Assembly (NCBI GenBank): GCA_964498075.1
Contig: CAZCGA010000114.1
Span: 1-20,560, forward strand
Source: CAZCGA01 sp964498075
GTDB taxonomy: Bacteria > Desulfobacterota > Binatia > HRBIN30
Direction of reading: 5' to 3'
Length of the DNA: 20,560 bases
Shown here: positions 7,006 to 14,485 of the stretch, piece by piece
Position numbering within the stretch: position 1 is the stretch's first letter
How the letters are laid out: each line of letters starts with the position of its first letter
Position numbers and translations under genes: made by a program
Notes under the pieces: model-generated
What the model was told of the DNA's origin: nothing
The model's input: the letters and a program-made list of their open reading frames with translations, nothing else
Databases searched by the model: none

Positions 7006-10000
7006 TCACCGCGGGCAGCCGGTGAGAGCGTTGCTCACGGCCTTGACGAGTTCGTCGATGGTGACACGGCCGTTCTTGTCAGAATCGAATAACGGGCAGG
7101 AATCGACCTGTGCGGTTCCGAGCGTGATGTTGACGCCTATGACAAGGTCGTGAACCGTAAGCCCGCCACAGTCGCCAACGCAAGTGCTTTGGGGGGTCAG
7201 CGTCGGCGTCGGTACGGCCGTCGCCGCAGGAGTCGAGGTCGGAGCAACAGTCGGTGTTGGCATCGGCGTGTCGGTTGGCGTCGGTTCGCTGCCGACTTGG
7301 TTCGATACTTCATTCGTCTGGATCGGATCGTTGGTATCGAAGACGATGCTGGCACCATTGGTGACGCTCGTTCCGGCCGGGATGGTGGCCTTCGGCTTCA
7401 CCGAGAAACTCACGTGTCCTTGACCGCTGCCCGTCCCGTCTTCCGGCGGTAAGAAGCCCGCGAGCGGGTGTTCCGGTGGCAGGCCTGTCGCCGTGTCGAT
7501 CGCCTTGAGCCGCCATTCCACGCGGCCGGTTTGAGGGTTCAAGGACGCGGTGATGTCGATAGCCATCGCGCCTTGGGTTGGACCGGTAATAGTCGGTGGC
7601 GCCGGGAAGTCGCGCGTCGAGAAGTCAATCATACCGTCCGGAACGGTGATGAGCCGGTCGCCGTACGCGACGTCAGAGAACCGGAACGTGGTCCAGTCGA
7701 GGTTGGAGTCCAAGTAGTCGACCACCACCGCCTCCTGAACCGGCGCTGTGGCTGCCCCGAGGTTTTCAAAGTTGATGGTGTACTGGAGAAGGTCTTCTCT
7801 TGACAGGACGTGGGTTGCCCCGGTCCCCGCAGGCCCGACCTTCTCGTTGGGGTCAAAGGGACGCACGACGTTCGAAGCACCCGATGAAATCTGCTGGCCG
7901 GGAACTGGCAATGCCGCATCTTCGCATGTCGGAAAAGCGAACGACGAGTAGGTCCCGTCGCAGTTCATGATGCCGTCGTACCAGCCGGCCGGGTTTCCGG
8001 AGGTGTTAAGCGTTCCCGTCAGCCAGGGATTATCGCAGTGGTCGTCGTCGTCGCTGGGGATCTGTTTCTCGAAGCAGTGGAGAGCAGTCCCATGGCTAAT
8101 GCCCGGTATGGGAAGGAGATCGGCCAAGCTGGGCAGATAGTACTGCCGATCACCCCGGCGGCTAGTGGGGGGAGAACAGGCGCCGGCGTCGGCGAAGTCA
8201 CCCGTGTTCACAGACAGGCTTCCGCCCGCGTACTGCCCGGCGAAGTCAGGGAGGGCACCGCCAAGCGGGTTTGCCGGGTCGAGAACTACGCCACGCGAAC
8301 CCATGCAGCCGCAAGAGCTTGGCCGACGCGGTGCCTGATCAGCAACTTGGAGATTTACGTTGTTGCCAAAGCTGTGGCCAACATAAGTCACGCAATTCCA
8401 ATCAAAATCGGACGGCAGGAAATAGGATAGTTGCCGATACGCCTCGCCTGCCACTTGTGGTATCCGGCTCGCGGCGGTTACCGGCAGACCGGTATCGGCT
8501 CCGTTGGCCCAGTCGACCCTTACAACGTTGCAGGCTGGGCAGTGCTGCATAATCTTTCCCGCAAGTGGGCCAAGGTCGGCTGCACTCGCATTCCATCCGT
8601 GGGAGATGACGTACGTGCAGCAGTTCGCAGGATCTAGGCGGTCCAGGGAAACGTGCACGTCTCTCGCCGGGTCGAACTCCGCGGAACGGCCCGCAACACG
8701 CTCAGAGAGCCCCTGCGAGGGCCCATTGGAGACACCGCTAGAAACACCGATGAAGTACCCGACCACAGCGATCAGATCCGACGCCAACTCGGGCTCCGTA
8801 TCCGCGTCGACGTAGAGCCCAGCCAACGAGCTCAGCATGTCGTGCCAAGTCGAACCGAGATGAGCCCTGACTTGCACCCAGTAAGCGGCCCATTCCTCGT
8901 CGGTCACATTGGGCGGTCGCAGTACGGTCTCAAGCGTCGGGAAGTCTAGAGACGTGTCGTCGCCTTGGTTGGCGATCAAGCGGAACTCAATTGCACCTGT
9001 GCTCGGCGCGACGAACGAGATGGGAATACGCTCTTGCCGGCCAGGCACCAGCCTACCCGCGAGGCCGTCGGTGGAAATTCCCAGCAGAGCCAGGCCGACG
9101 CTGCTCGTTCGGCCTGTGGTCCCGATCTGCATGGAAACACCGACCGCGTTAGAAAGGTAGAAGGCCGGCGCGTACATATCCGCATCGCCGGTATTCTGGT
9201 ACTCCACGTACACCGTATACCTCTGCCCCGGTCGAACCTGCGGCGGAGCGACGACGCGCGCTTCAAGTCGCGCGCCCACCCCGGCTGTCACGTCGAAAGC
9301 GCGGCTCCAAGTAATGCCTCCAAGGTCGGGCCTCTCGATCTCGATGTCGTAGAGCCCGGTTGCGGCACCACGCAGGTCGAACGCGACGAACATTTGCGAC
9401 GGGTCGATCAGCACAGGCGCCGCAGCGGTGATGCGCTCGCCTCCCGACCCAACCAGGCGCGCTACTGTGGTCTCCGTAAATCCTGTTCCCCGAAACTGCG
9501 CTGTGATGGTGCCGGCATTCCCCGCAGTCCTCGGAGAAACGCTACTGATGCGAAAATCCGCGTACTCGGCCCGAACTGCAAGCTCGACGGTGCCGCCGGA
9601 TAGGAACGGAGCGAAGACGAGCACATAATATTTGGCCGGGCTCGACTGTATGATTGGGATTTCGGCGTGCAGGTCCGAGAGCGGCGCCTGCGCGAAATAG
9701 TCGTAGTCGAAAAGGGTGGGGAGCTGGCCTCCGCTCACAACCACACGAACCGCTGTGATGTCGATCGGCGTCGCCGCAGCACCGGACCCGCGAGCGAGGC
9801 GCTCTCCTTTCGGCAGCGGGCCGAGATTTGCAAACCTGGGCTGCGATGGCGTCGGCTGTGCGCGGCGACTCGCGCGGCGCCCGGAGGCTCCGCCCGCTGG
9901 CGTGGTTCGAACTGCTATCACAAAATCCCTGGCTTCGGCGGCGTCCACTTCGAAGTAGTACAAGCCGTGAGATCGCAGCGTTGCAAACACGTCCGATCCG

Positions 10001-13000
10001 AACTGTAAGGGCGTGATTGGATACAGTGGAATGGCATCGAGTCCCGAGTGCCAGAGGCGGACCTGCCCATCGGAATGGCTGGTCGCAACCAGCGTCTGGT
10101 CGGGCGATATCGTTATTCCACCTATCGCACTGAGGTCACCGCCCCCTGGCGTGAAGGTGCGCACTAACGCACCCGAGACGTCCCACAGATAGCCCGTTCC
10201 CGGCTGTCCGCCGCAGGAGACAATGAACTTGCCGTCGTGGGAAAATGCAGCCGCGACAACCGAGTTGCCCTGTGGGAGGAGTGCGGTTTGCGCGCCAGAA
10301 GAAACATCCCATAAGCGAATTGTTCCGTCGTTGGAGCCGGTCAGCGCGTGGGTGCCGTCGGGTGAGAAAGCAACCGAGGTGACTGCATCGCTATGGCGCG
10401 AGAGTGTCAGGAGGCGAGCCCCTGTCTGAGTGTCCCAAATGATCGCTGTCCTGTCCGCGCTTCCGGTCAGCGCCTGCGATCCATCGGCTGACAGCGCGAC
10501 AGCCTGCACGGTGCCGGTGTGGCCGGCGAAGACCTGGAGTTGCGCGCCAGAGACGGCGTCCCAGAGGCTAGCATTCTGCCCGCCGCCAGTTAGCACTCGA
10601 GCAGCGTCGGCCGAGTACACGGCAGGATTTGGTTGTCCGACAACCGCCGGGAAGCTACGGGCTTGCTGGCGGCTTGCGGCGTCCCATATGCGCGCCGTGC
10701 CGTCGCGCGCGCCCGAGAGCACTTGGTCTCCCGCCGGCGAGAAATCTACGGTGTCGATAGACGCGCTGTGCCCGTCGAACGAGGCTCGAAGTTGGTCGGT
10801 CTGGGCGTCCCAGATGAACGCACGATTGCCGCCGGCCGCAACGAGCCGCGTGCCGTCGGGCGAGAAGTCGAGGCTACCGAGCGCCCCAGCTTGGCGACTG
10901 TGAAGCGCGGCGGAGAGTGGCGAGGACACCTCATACACGCCGAATGCCCACTGAGCTACAAGCGCCTGATCCGCAACGTACAGGATCACATCATAGAAAC
11001 CCGCGGCTGCGCCTCTCAGGTCGAGTGAGGCGCTGACAATGCGAGACTCCGGGACAGAAACATCCGTTGCCCGAATCTCGACGTCGCCCTTCCTGAGCCT
11101 GACGTCCGCAGGGGGGCGAAAACCCTTGCCCAGGACTATGAGCGTAATGGTGGACTGGTTGCTGGCTCGACCTGGCGAAACACCCAGGATCGCGGGCGTG
11201 GGCGTGGGGGTTGGTGTTGCACTCGGCGTGGGAGTGGGTGGGGGAGGCCCCGTTGGGGATGGGGTTCTCGTCGGCGAGGGAGTCGTGGTTGTGGTCGTTG
11301 TTCGCGTTGGCGTGTGAGTGTAGGTCGGTGTTGCACCAGCGGTGGGGGTGAATGATTCCGTAGGCGACGGAGCGGATGAAGTGGTTGCCGTCGGAGTCAA
11401 GACCGCACAGGATGGGACGCCCTGAAGGGCGAGCGTATACTCACCACCAGTTGTCCACTTCGTGTCGAATACGATGACGGCGAACGGACTGTCGCCTCTG
11501 AGGATGACGCGTTCTGCCGCGCCGAGGCAGGAGCCGCTGCCGATCTCAACACCGCTTGCCGAGAAGAGTTTCCAGCAAGGCGAAAACAGGAGGTCGCCGG
11601 CTCGAGGCAGCACGGTGATCTCCACGATGTCGAAGGTGTGCCCTGCAAATCGGTAGCCATCGGCGGCACTGGTGTGGCCGAGAGTCCCCTGCACCGCATC
11701 GCCACAGCTGATGGCCTGCACACAGCTCGGCTGGCCGTTGAAGGTCGCACTCACGGGTACCAAACTGAGGGTGTACGGGCCAGCGCCGGACGCCGAGCGG
11801 ATCGTGAAGGGACCCCCGCTCCCGGGTAGCACAACAGCACTGGCTGCTCTACAGCTTCCGACTACCGACGCCCCACCCCGGTCAAAGATCTCATAACATC
11901 CTTGGCTGGCGGTAATGGCTACCACTTCCCCCGCAAGCGCAGCGAACTGATGTACATCTGCAGCGCCATACCCCTCTAGTGTCCCTTGCACCGTCTCGCC
12001 GCAGCCGATAGACGGCGCACAGGTCGGCTGCCCGTTGAAGGTCGCGCTCACCGGTACCACACTGAGGTTGTACGCGGTGTTGCCAGTGAAGCCGTTTCTC
12101 ACGCGGATCGTGAACGGGTCCCCGCCCTCAGGCAACACGACACGACCTGCGGCACCGCTATAGTTCTCCCCGCCCACGGGCTCGCCATTTTGGTCGAAAA
12201 GCTGCGAGTAAGCGTTGGCTGCGATCTCGACCACCTCCCCCGCAAGCGCAGTGAACTGATGGGCATCCGCCGCGCCGTACCCCTGTAGAGTCCCCTGCAC
12301 AGTCTCGCCGCAGCCGATGGCTTGCGCGCAGCTCGGCTGCCCGTTGAAGGTCGCGCTCACCGGTACCACACTGAGGTTGTAGGTGGTGCCGCCGGTGGAG
12401 CCCTCGGTGTAGCTGTTTCTCACCCGGATCGTAAAGGGGCTGCCACCTTGCGGCAGCACCACGCGACTTGCGCTACAGTTCTCCCCACCCACAGGCTCGC
12501 CCTTGCTGTCGAAAAGCTGCCAGCAAGGGCCGCCGTAGCCCGCCACGTTCGCGGCTGCGATCTCTACCACTTCACCCGCAAGCGCACTGAACTGATAGGC
12601 ATCTGCAACACCGTATCCCTCCAAAGTCCGCTGCACCCTCTCGCCACAGCCGATAGCCTGTGCGCAGCTCGGCTGCCCGTTGAAGGTCCCGCTCTGCGGT
12701 ACCACACTGAGATTGTACGTGGTGTTGTAGGGGTTTGTCGCTCGGATCGTGAAAGGGGCGCCACCCGCCGGCAGCACCACGGGACTTAAGTCGGAGTCAC
12801 AGTTTTCTTCGCCCACCGGCTCACCGTTCCGGTCGAAAAGTCGCCAGCAAGCGTGCCTTGCCGCGATCGCCACCACTTCCCCCCCAACCGCAGCGAACTG
12901 ATACACGTCTGCAGCACCTTGCCCCTCCAGAGTCCCCTGCACCCTCTCGCCGCAGCCGATGGCCTGCGCGCAACTCGGCTGCCCACTGAAGGTCGCGCTC

Positions 13001-13815
13001 ACCGGCACAACACTGAGATTGTACGTAGCGTTGCCGCTGGAGGATTTGCTCCTCGTTCGGATCGTGAAGGGGCCGCCACCCGCCGGTAGCACCACCCGAC
13101 TTGGGTCACCGAAACAGTTCTCCCCGCCCACGGGCGCGCCATTCTGATCGAAGAGTTGCCAGCAAGGGGGGGAGCCGAGGTAGTCGCCCGTCGCGGCTGC
13201 GATAGCTACCACTTCCCCGGCAAGCGCGGTGAACTGATACGCGTCTGCGGCGCCGTACCCCTCCAGAGTTCCCTGCACAGTTTCCCCACAGCCGATAGCC
13301 GGCGCACAGCTCGGCTGCCCGTTGAAGGTCGCGCTCAGCGGTAGCACACTGAGATTGTACGTGGTGTTGTCGATGTAGCGGTTTGTCGCTCGGATCGTGA
13401 AAGGGCCGCCACCCGCCGGCAGCACCACGGACTCTGTACTGCAGTTTCTCCCGCTCGCGGCTACGCCATTCCGATCGAAAAGCTGCCAGCAAGGTGCGAG
13501 GCCACCCCTTGGATCTTCCGTGACTGCAATGGCTACCCCCTCTCCGGATTGCGCGCCAAAAATGAACACCTGTTCTTCACCCGAGCGAGAGAAGGTGCAC
13601 GTGACCGTTTCACCACAATCGATCGGGACTAGGCGCGAGGAGCAGTCAAGTGGCGACTGAGGCGTCGGAGTCGCTGAGTGAGTTGGTGCGCTTTGTTGCG
13701 TCGGGTTGGCTGTCTGCGAAGGTGAGGGCGTAGTGGTACCCGCTGCAGCTTGGGTGCTTAGAGGGCCAAGGAGCAGTGTCAGCGTCAATGACGCTGGCCC
13801 GCGCCAACGCAGCAC
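7006..13815 (-). CDS. Giant secreted multidomain protein: PPC-like repeats, WD40 propeller, lipase-like hydrolase, EF-hand tail
   Basis: The protein has 2269 residues from GTG 13815, chosen because GGGGGAGGA lies 4 bases upstream and the GTG opens a perfect signal peptide (RWRGPASLTLTLLLGPLS, cleavage after ~AAA at 25). A longer frame from 13890 would bury it. By position: Thr/Pro linker to ~55; seven PPC-like repeats 56-805; Thr/Pro linker 806-874; IPT/TIG 875-955; seven WD40 blades 968-1256; beta domain with a basic insert 1265-1418; IPT/TIG 1420-1510; CARDB-like sandwich 1512-1632; lipase-like hydrolase ~1725-1925 (S1815, D1846, H1908); DUF11/DUF7619-like sandwich 1988-2172; Thr/Pro linker; EF-hand/dockerin-like tail 2212-2269. 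It is probably extracellular. Function is unknown; the lipase part suggests ester hydrolysis, the rest adhesion or scaffolding. Both flanks are truncated genes. Confidence 0.9.
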   Translation of the reverse strand: MLRWRGPASLTLTLLLGPLSTQAAAGTTTPSPSQTANPTQQSAPTHSATPTPQSPLDCSSRLVPIDCGETVTCTFSRSGEEQVFIFGAQSGEGVAIAVTEDPRGGLAPCWQLFDRNGVAASGRNCSTESVVLPAGGGPFTIRATNRYIDNTTYNLSVLPLSATFNGQPSCAPAIGCGETVQGTLEGYGAADAYQFTALAGEVVAIAAATGDYLGSPPCWQLFDQNGAPVGGENCFGDPSRVVLPAGGGPFTIRTRSKSSSGNATYNLSVVPVSATFSGQPSCAQAIGCGERVQGTLEGQGAADVYQFAAVGGEVVAIAARHACWRLFDRNGEPVGEENCDSDLSPVVLPAGGAPFTIRATNPYNTTYNLSVVPQSGTFNGQPSCAQAIGCGERVQRTLEGYGVADAYQFSALAGEVVEIAAANVAGYGGPCWQLFDSKGEPVGGENCSASRVVLPQGGSPFTIRVRNSYTEGSTGGTTYNLSVVPVSATFNGQPSCAQAIGCGETVQGTLQGYGAADAHQFTALAGEVVEIAANAYSQLFDQNGEPVGGENYSGAAGRVVLPEGGDPFTIRVRNGFTGNTAYNLSVVPVSATFNGQPTCAPSIGCGETVQGTLEGYGAADVHQFAALAGEVVAITASQGCYEIFDRGGASVVGSCRAASAVVLPGSGGPFTIRSASGAGPYTLSLVPVSATFNGQPSCVQAISCGDAVQGTLGHTSAADGYRFAGHTFDIVEITVLPRAGDLLFSPCWKLFSASGVEIGSGSCLGAAERVILRGDSPFAVIVFDTKWTTGGEYTLALQGVPSCAVLTPTATTSSAPSPTESFTPTAGATPTYTHTPTRTTTTTTTPSPTRTPSPTGPPPPTPTPSATPTPTPTPAILGVSPGRASNQSTITLIVLGKGFRPPADVRLRKGDVEIRATDVSVPESRIVSASLDLRGAAAGFYDVILYVADQALVAQWAFGVYEVSSPLSAALHSRQAGALGSLDFSPDGTRLVAAGGNRAFIWDAQTDQLRASFDGHSASIDTVDFSPAGDQVLSGARDGTARIWDAASRQQARSFPAVVGQPNPAVYSADAARVLTGGGQNASLWDAVSGAQLQVFAGHTGTVQAVALSADGSQALTGSADRTAIIWDTQTGARLLTLSRHSDAVTSVAFSPDGTHALTGSNDGTIRLWDVSSGAQTALLPQGNSVVAAAFSHDGKFIVSCGGQPGTGYLWDVSGALVRTFTPGGGDLSAIGGITISPDQTLVATSHSDGQVRLWHSGLDAIPLYPITPLQFGSDVFATLRSHGLYYFEVDAAEARDFVIAVRTTPAGGASGRRASRRAQPTPSQPRFANLGPLPKGERLARGSGAAATPIDITAVRVVVSGGQLPTLFDYDYFAQAPLSDLHAEIPIIQSSPAKYYVLVFAPFLSGGTVELAVRAEYADFRISSVSPRTAGNAGTITAQFRGTGFTETTVARLVGSGGERITAAAPVLIDPSQMFVAFDLRGAATGLYDIEIERPDLGGITWSRAFDVTAGVGARLEARVVAPPQVRPGQRYTVYVEYQNTGDADMYAPAFYLSNAVGVSMQIGTTGRTSSVGLALLGISTDGLAGRLVPGRQERIPISFVAPSTGAIEFRLIANQGDDTSLDFPTLETVLRPPNVTDEEWAAYWVQVRAHLGSTWHDMLSSLAGLYVDADTEPELASDLIAVVGYFIGVSSGVSNGPSQGLSERVAGRSAEFDPARDVHVSLDRLDPANCCTYVISHGWNASAADLGPLAGKIMQHCPACNVVRVDWANGADTGLPVTAASRIPQVAGEAYRQLSYFLPSDFDWNCVTYVGHSFGNNVNLQVADQAPRRPSSCGCMGSRGVVLDPANPLGGALPDFAGQYAGGSLSVNTGDFADAGACSPPTSRRGDRQYYLPSLADLLPIPGISHGTALHCFEKQIPSDDDDHCDNPWLTGTLNTSGNPAGWYDGIMNCDGTYSSFAFPTCEDAALPVPGQQISSGASNVVRPFDPNEKVGPAGTGATHVLSREDLLQYTINFENLGAATAPVQEAVVVDYLDSNLDWTTFRFSDVAYGDRLITVPDGMIDFSTRDFPAPPTITGPTQGAMAIDITASLNPQTGRVEWRLKAIDTATGLPPEHPLAGFLPPEDGTGSGQGHVSFSVKPKATIPAGTSVTNGASIVFDTNDPIQTNEVSNQVGSEPTPTDTPMPTPTVAPTSTPAATAVPTPTLTPQSTCVGDCGGLTVHDLVIGVNITLGTAQVDSCPLFDSDKNGRVTIDELVKAVSNALTGCPR
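7009..7182 (-). other. EF-hand/dockerin-like C-terminal module of the giant protein
   Basis: The last ~58 residues form two helix-loop-helix halves bracketed by cysteines (CVGDC ... SC ... GC). The second loop, DSDKNGRVTIDE (residues 2244-2255), has every calcium ligand of a canonical EF-hand. The first, GDCGGLTVHDL, is shortened and lacks the Asp/Asn series. A Thr/Pro linker precedes it. Confidence 0.75.
8041..8643 (-). other. Pancreatic-lipase-like alpha/beta-hydrolase region of the giant protein
   Basis: The order of motifs follows the animal-type lipase family (Pfam Lipase): oxyanion-side VISHGW (H1739), then VVRVDW, the nucleophile elbow VGHSFGNN (S1815), the acid VVLDPANP (D1846), a VNTGDFADAG strand like the family's VHTD, and SHGTALHCF (H1908) like the usual CSH. 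Several extra cysteines may form disulfides. Confidence 0.7.
9787..9820. repeat. REP-like nested hairpin inside the giant gene
   Basis: CCCGC (9787-9791) pairs with GCGGG (9816-9820); inside, GAGCG (9792-9796) pairs with CGCTC (9800-9804) around AGG. It is translated as GPLPKGERLARG within a basic insert that interrupts a beta domain. Confidence 0.5.
10048..10914 (-). other. Seven-blade WD40 propeller of the giant protein
   Basis: Seven consecutive WD-type blades are readable. Blades 1-6 end FIWD, RIWD, SLWD, IIWD, RLWD and YLWD; the seventh ends RLWH. SPDG/SADG turns and GH or RH dipeptides sit at the usual places. Blades 4 and 5 are closest to consensus; 3, 6 and 7 are degenerate. Seven is the number for one closed propeller. 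Confidence 0.85.
11194..11400 (-). repeat. Thr/Pro low-complexity linker-coding DNA
   Basis: This encodes ~69 residues of Thr, Pro and Ser, including runs TTTTTTT and PTPTPTPT, and appears as GTGGG/GGTGT-type simple repeats in the + strand. It separates the repeat domains from the propeller part of the giant protein, and is a likely O-glycosylated or flexible stalk. Confidence 0.8.
11401..13650 (-). repeat. Seven tandem PPC-like repeats, each ~99-112 codons
   Basis: Each unit reads SC-x4-5-GCGETVQGTL, D-x-YQF-x3-AGEVV-x-I, CWQLFD-x-NG, ENC, VVLPAGG-x-PFTIR, YNLSVVPVSATFNGQP. By similarity this is a bacterial pre-peptidase C-terminal (PPC)-like beta sandwich with added cysteines. At DNA level, the segment containing GGCTGCCCGTTGAAGGTC recurs near 11726, 12024, 12333, 12669, 12975 and 13311. 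Spacings are 298, 309, 336, 306 and 336 bases. Confidence 0.85.
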
Positions 13816-13828
13816 TCTGTCCTCCCCC

Positions 13829-14222
13829 GCACCTGCGAGTGCGTGTGATCCACCATATACCTCTAGAGCCGTCTGCCCCTGACCGAGCACGAAGGCACAA
13901 AAGCCAGCTAGTTGTCAACAATCTGCAGACCAATTCTCAAATGATGCGATCGGGGACGTTCTTGTACGCCACGAAAAGAAAACCCTGGGAGGAACTGTGG
14001 GTGAACGCAACGAGAGACGAAACCGGCGGGCGCGATGGTGCTGTTCTCGGCATGTTCCACTCGGCGCGTACGACTTCGCCGGTGCCCGTGGCAGTGAGCG
14101 CAAGCTTACCGCCCTCGAAACGAACCAGCGTGACGGCTTCGCGCTAGGGCCGCGAGCTTGGCAAAACTCAACCAGCCGAAGCGGTGGCTCGGACTCCGAA
14201 AGTGGTCTCTGGGCGTTGTCGA
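13829..14222. other. 394-base region upstream of the giant gene
   Basis: This region holds the giant gene's upstream sequence and one unexplained minus-strand open tail (described separately). A TTGACA hexamer on the minus strand (13918-13913) has no acceptable -10 box at 16-18 bases, so no promoter is called. No inverted repeats or target duplications marking an insertion sequence were seen. Confidence 0.5.
13937..14143 (-). pseudogene. Unidentified open tail, possible C-terminal gene remnant
   Basis: Between stops lie 68 codons with protein-like composition (TLVRFEGGKLALTATGTGEV, then SLVAFTHSSSQGFLFVAYK) ending in TGA. No usable start or ribosome binding site is present. The family is not recognised. 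The setting, among other truncated C-termini, suggests a remnant, but a chance open frame is possible. Confidence 0.3.
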
Positions 14223-14311
14223 TCAACCCCCGCTGCCCTTGAACACCACGATCGCCAGCGGCGGGAGCGTGATCTCGAGCGTGTGGCTGCGGCCGTGCAG
14301 CGCCTCGGGCA
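14223..14311 (-). pseudogene. C-terminal stub resembling a glycogen branching enzyme
   Basis: The minus strand reads PEALHGRSHTLEITLPPLAI then VVFKGSGG and a TGA at 14225-14223. HGR-x-HTLEITLPPLA-x-VV-x-K is the typical last beta strand pair of GlgB/alpha-amylase-type enzymes. Only ~28 codons remain; immediately upstream on that strand the sequence becomes antisense to the YjbR stub, so the break is near 14311. The family call rests on a short motif. Confidence 0.5.
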
Positions 14312-14478
14312 GCGCCGAGGCTTTCTACATCACCGACCACTATCGCAACTATCCGGCGATGCTGGTGCGGCTCTCGGCCGTTCATCCCGACGATCTCCGC
14401 GAGCTCCTCGAGGAGGCCTGGCGGCGCAGCGCGCCCAAGCGACTCGTCGCCGCCCGCGACGCCAGTCGTGACCGATGA
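14311..14478 (+). pseudogene. C-terminal stub of an MmcQ/YjbR-family gene
   Basis: The + frame from ~14311 reads AEAFYITDHYRNYPAMLVRL, then SAVHPDDLRELLEEAWR, then APKRLVAA, ending in TGA 14478. This is the conserved C-terminal half of MmcQ/YjbR proteins, usually ~115 residues; the first ~60 are missing. Codons upstream of 14311 give no family match and instead encode the branching-enzyme-like stub on the other strand. It ends 7 bases before the convergent ligase stop. Confidence 0.75.
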
Positions 14479-14485
14479 GACCGAG

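Noticed and set aside
11401..13650. CRISPR-like or satellite array
   Set aside because: The repeat period is ~300 bases, the repeats are imperfect and in one continuous frame, and cysteine and aromatic positions are conserved. This is a protein repeat.
13913..13918. TTGACA as promoter of the giant gene
   Set aside because: No hexamer resembling TATAAT occurs at 16-18 bases downstream. TATATG closer to the gene has no -35 partner.
6941..14310. Giant gene carried by an insertion sequence or transposon
   Set aside because: No transposase, terminal inverted repeats or clear target duplication were found at either edge, so only a rearrangement is claimed, not a specific element.
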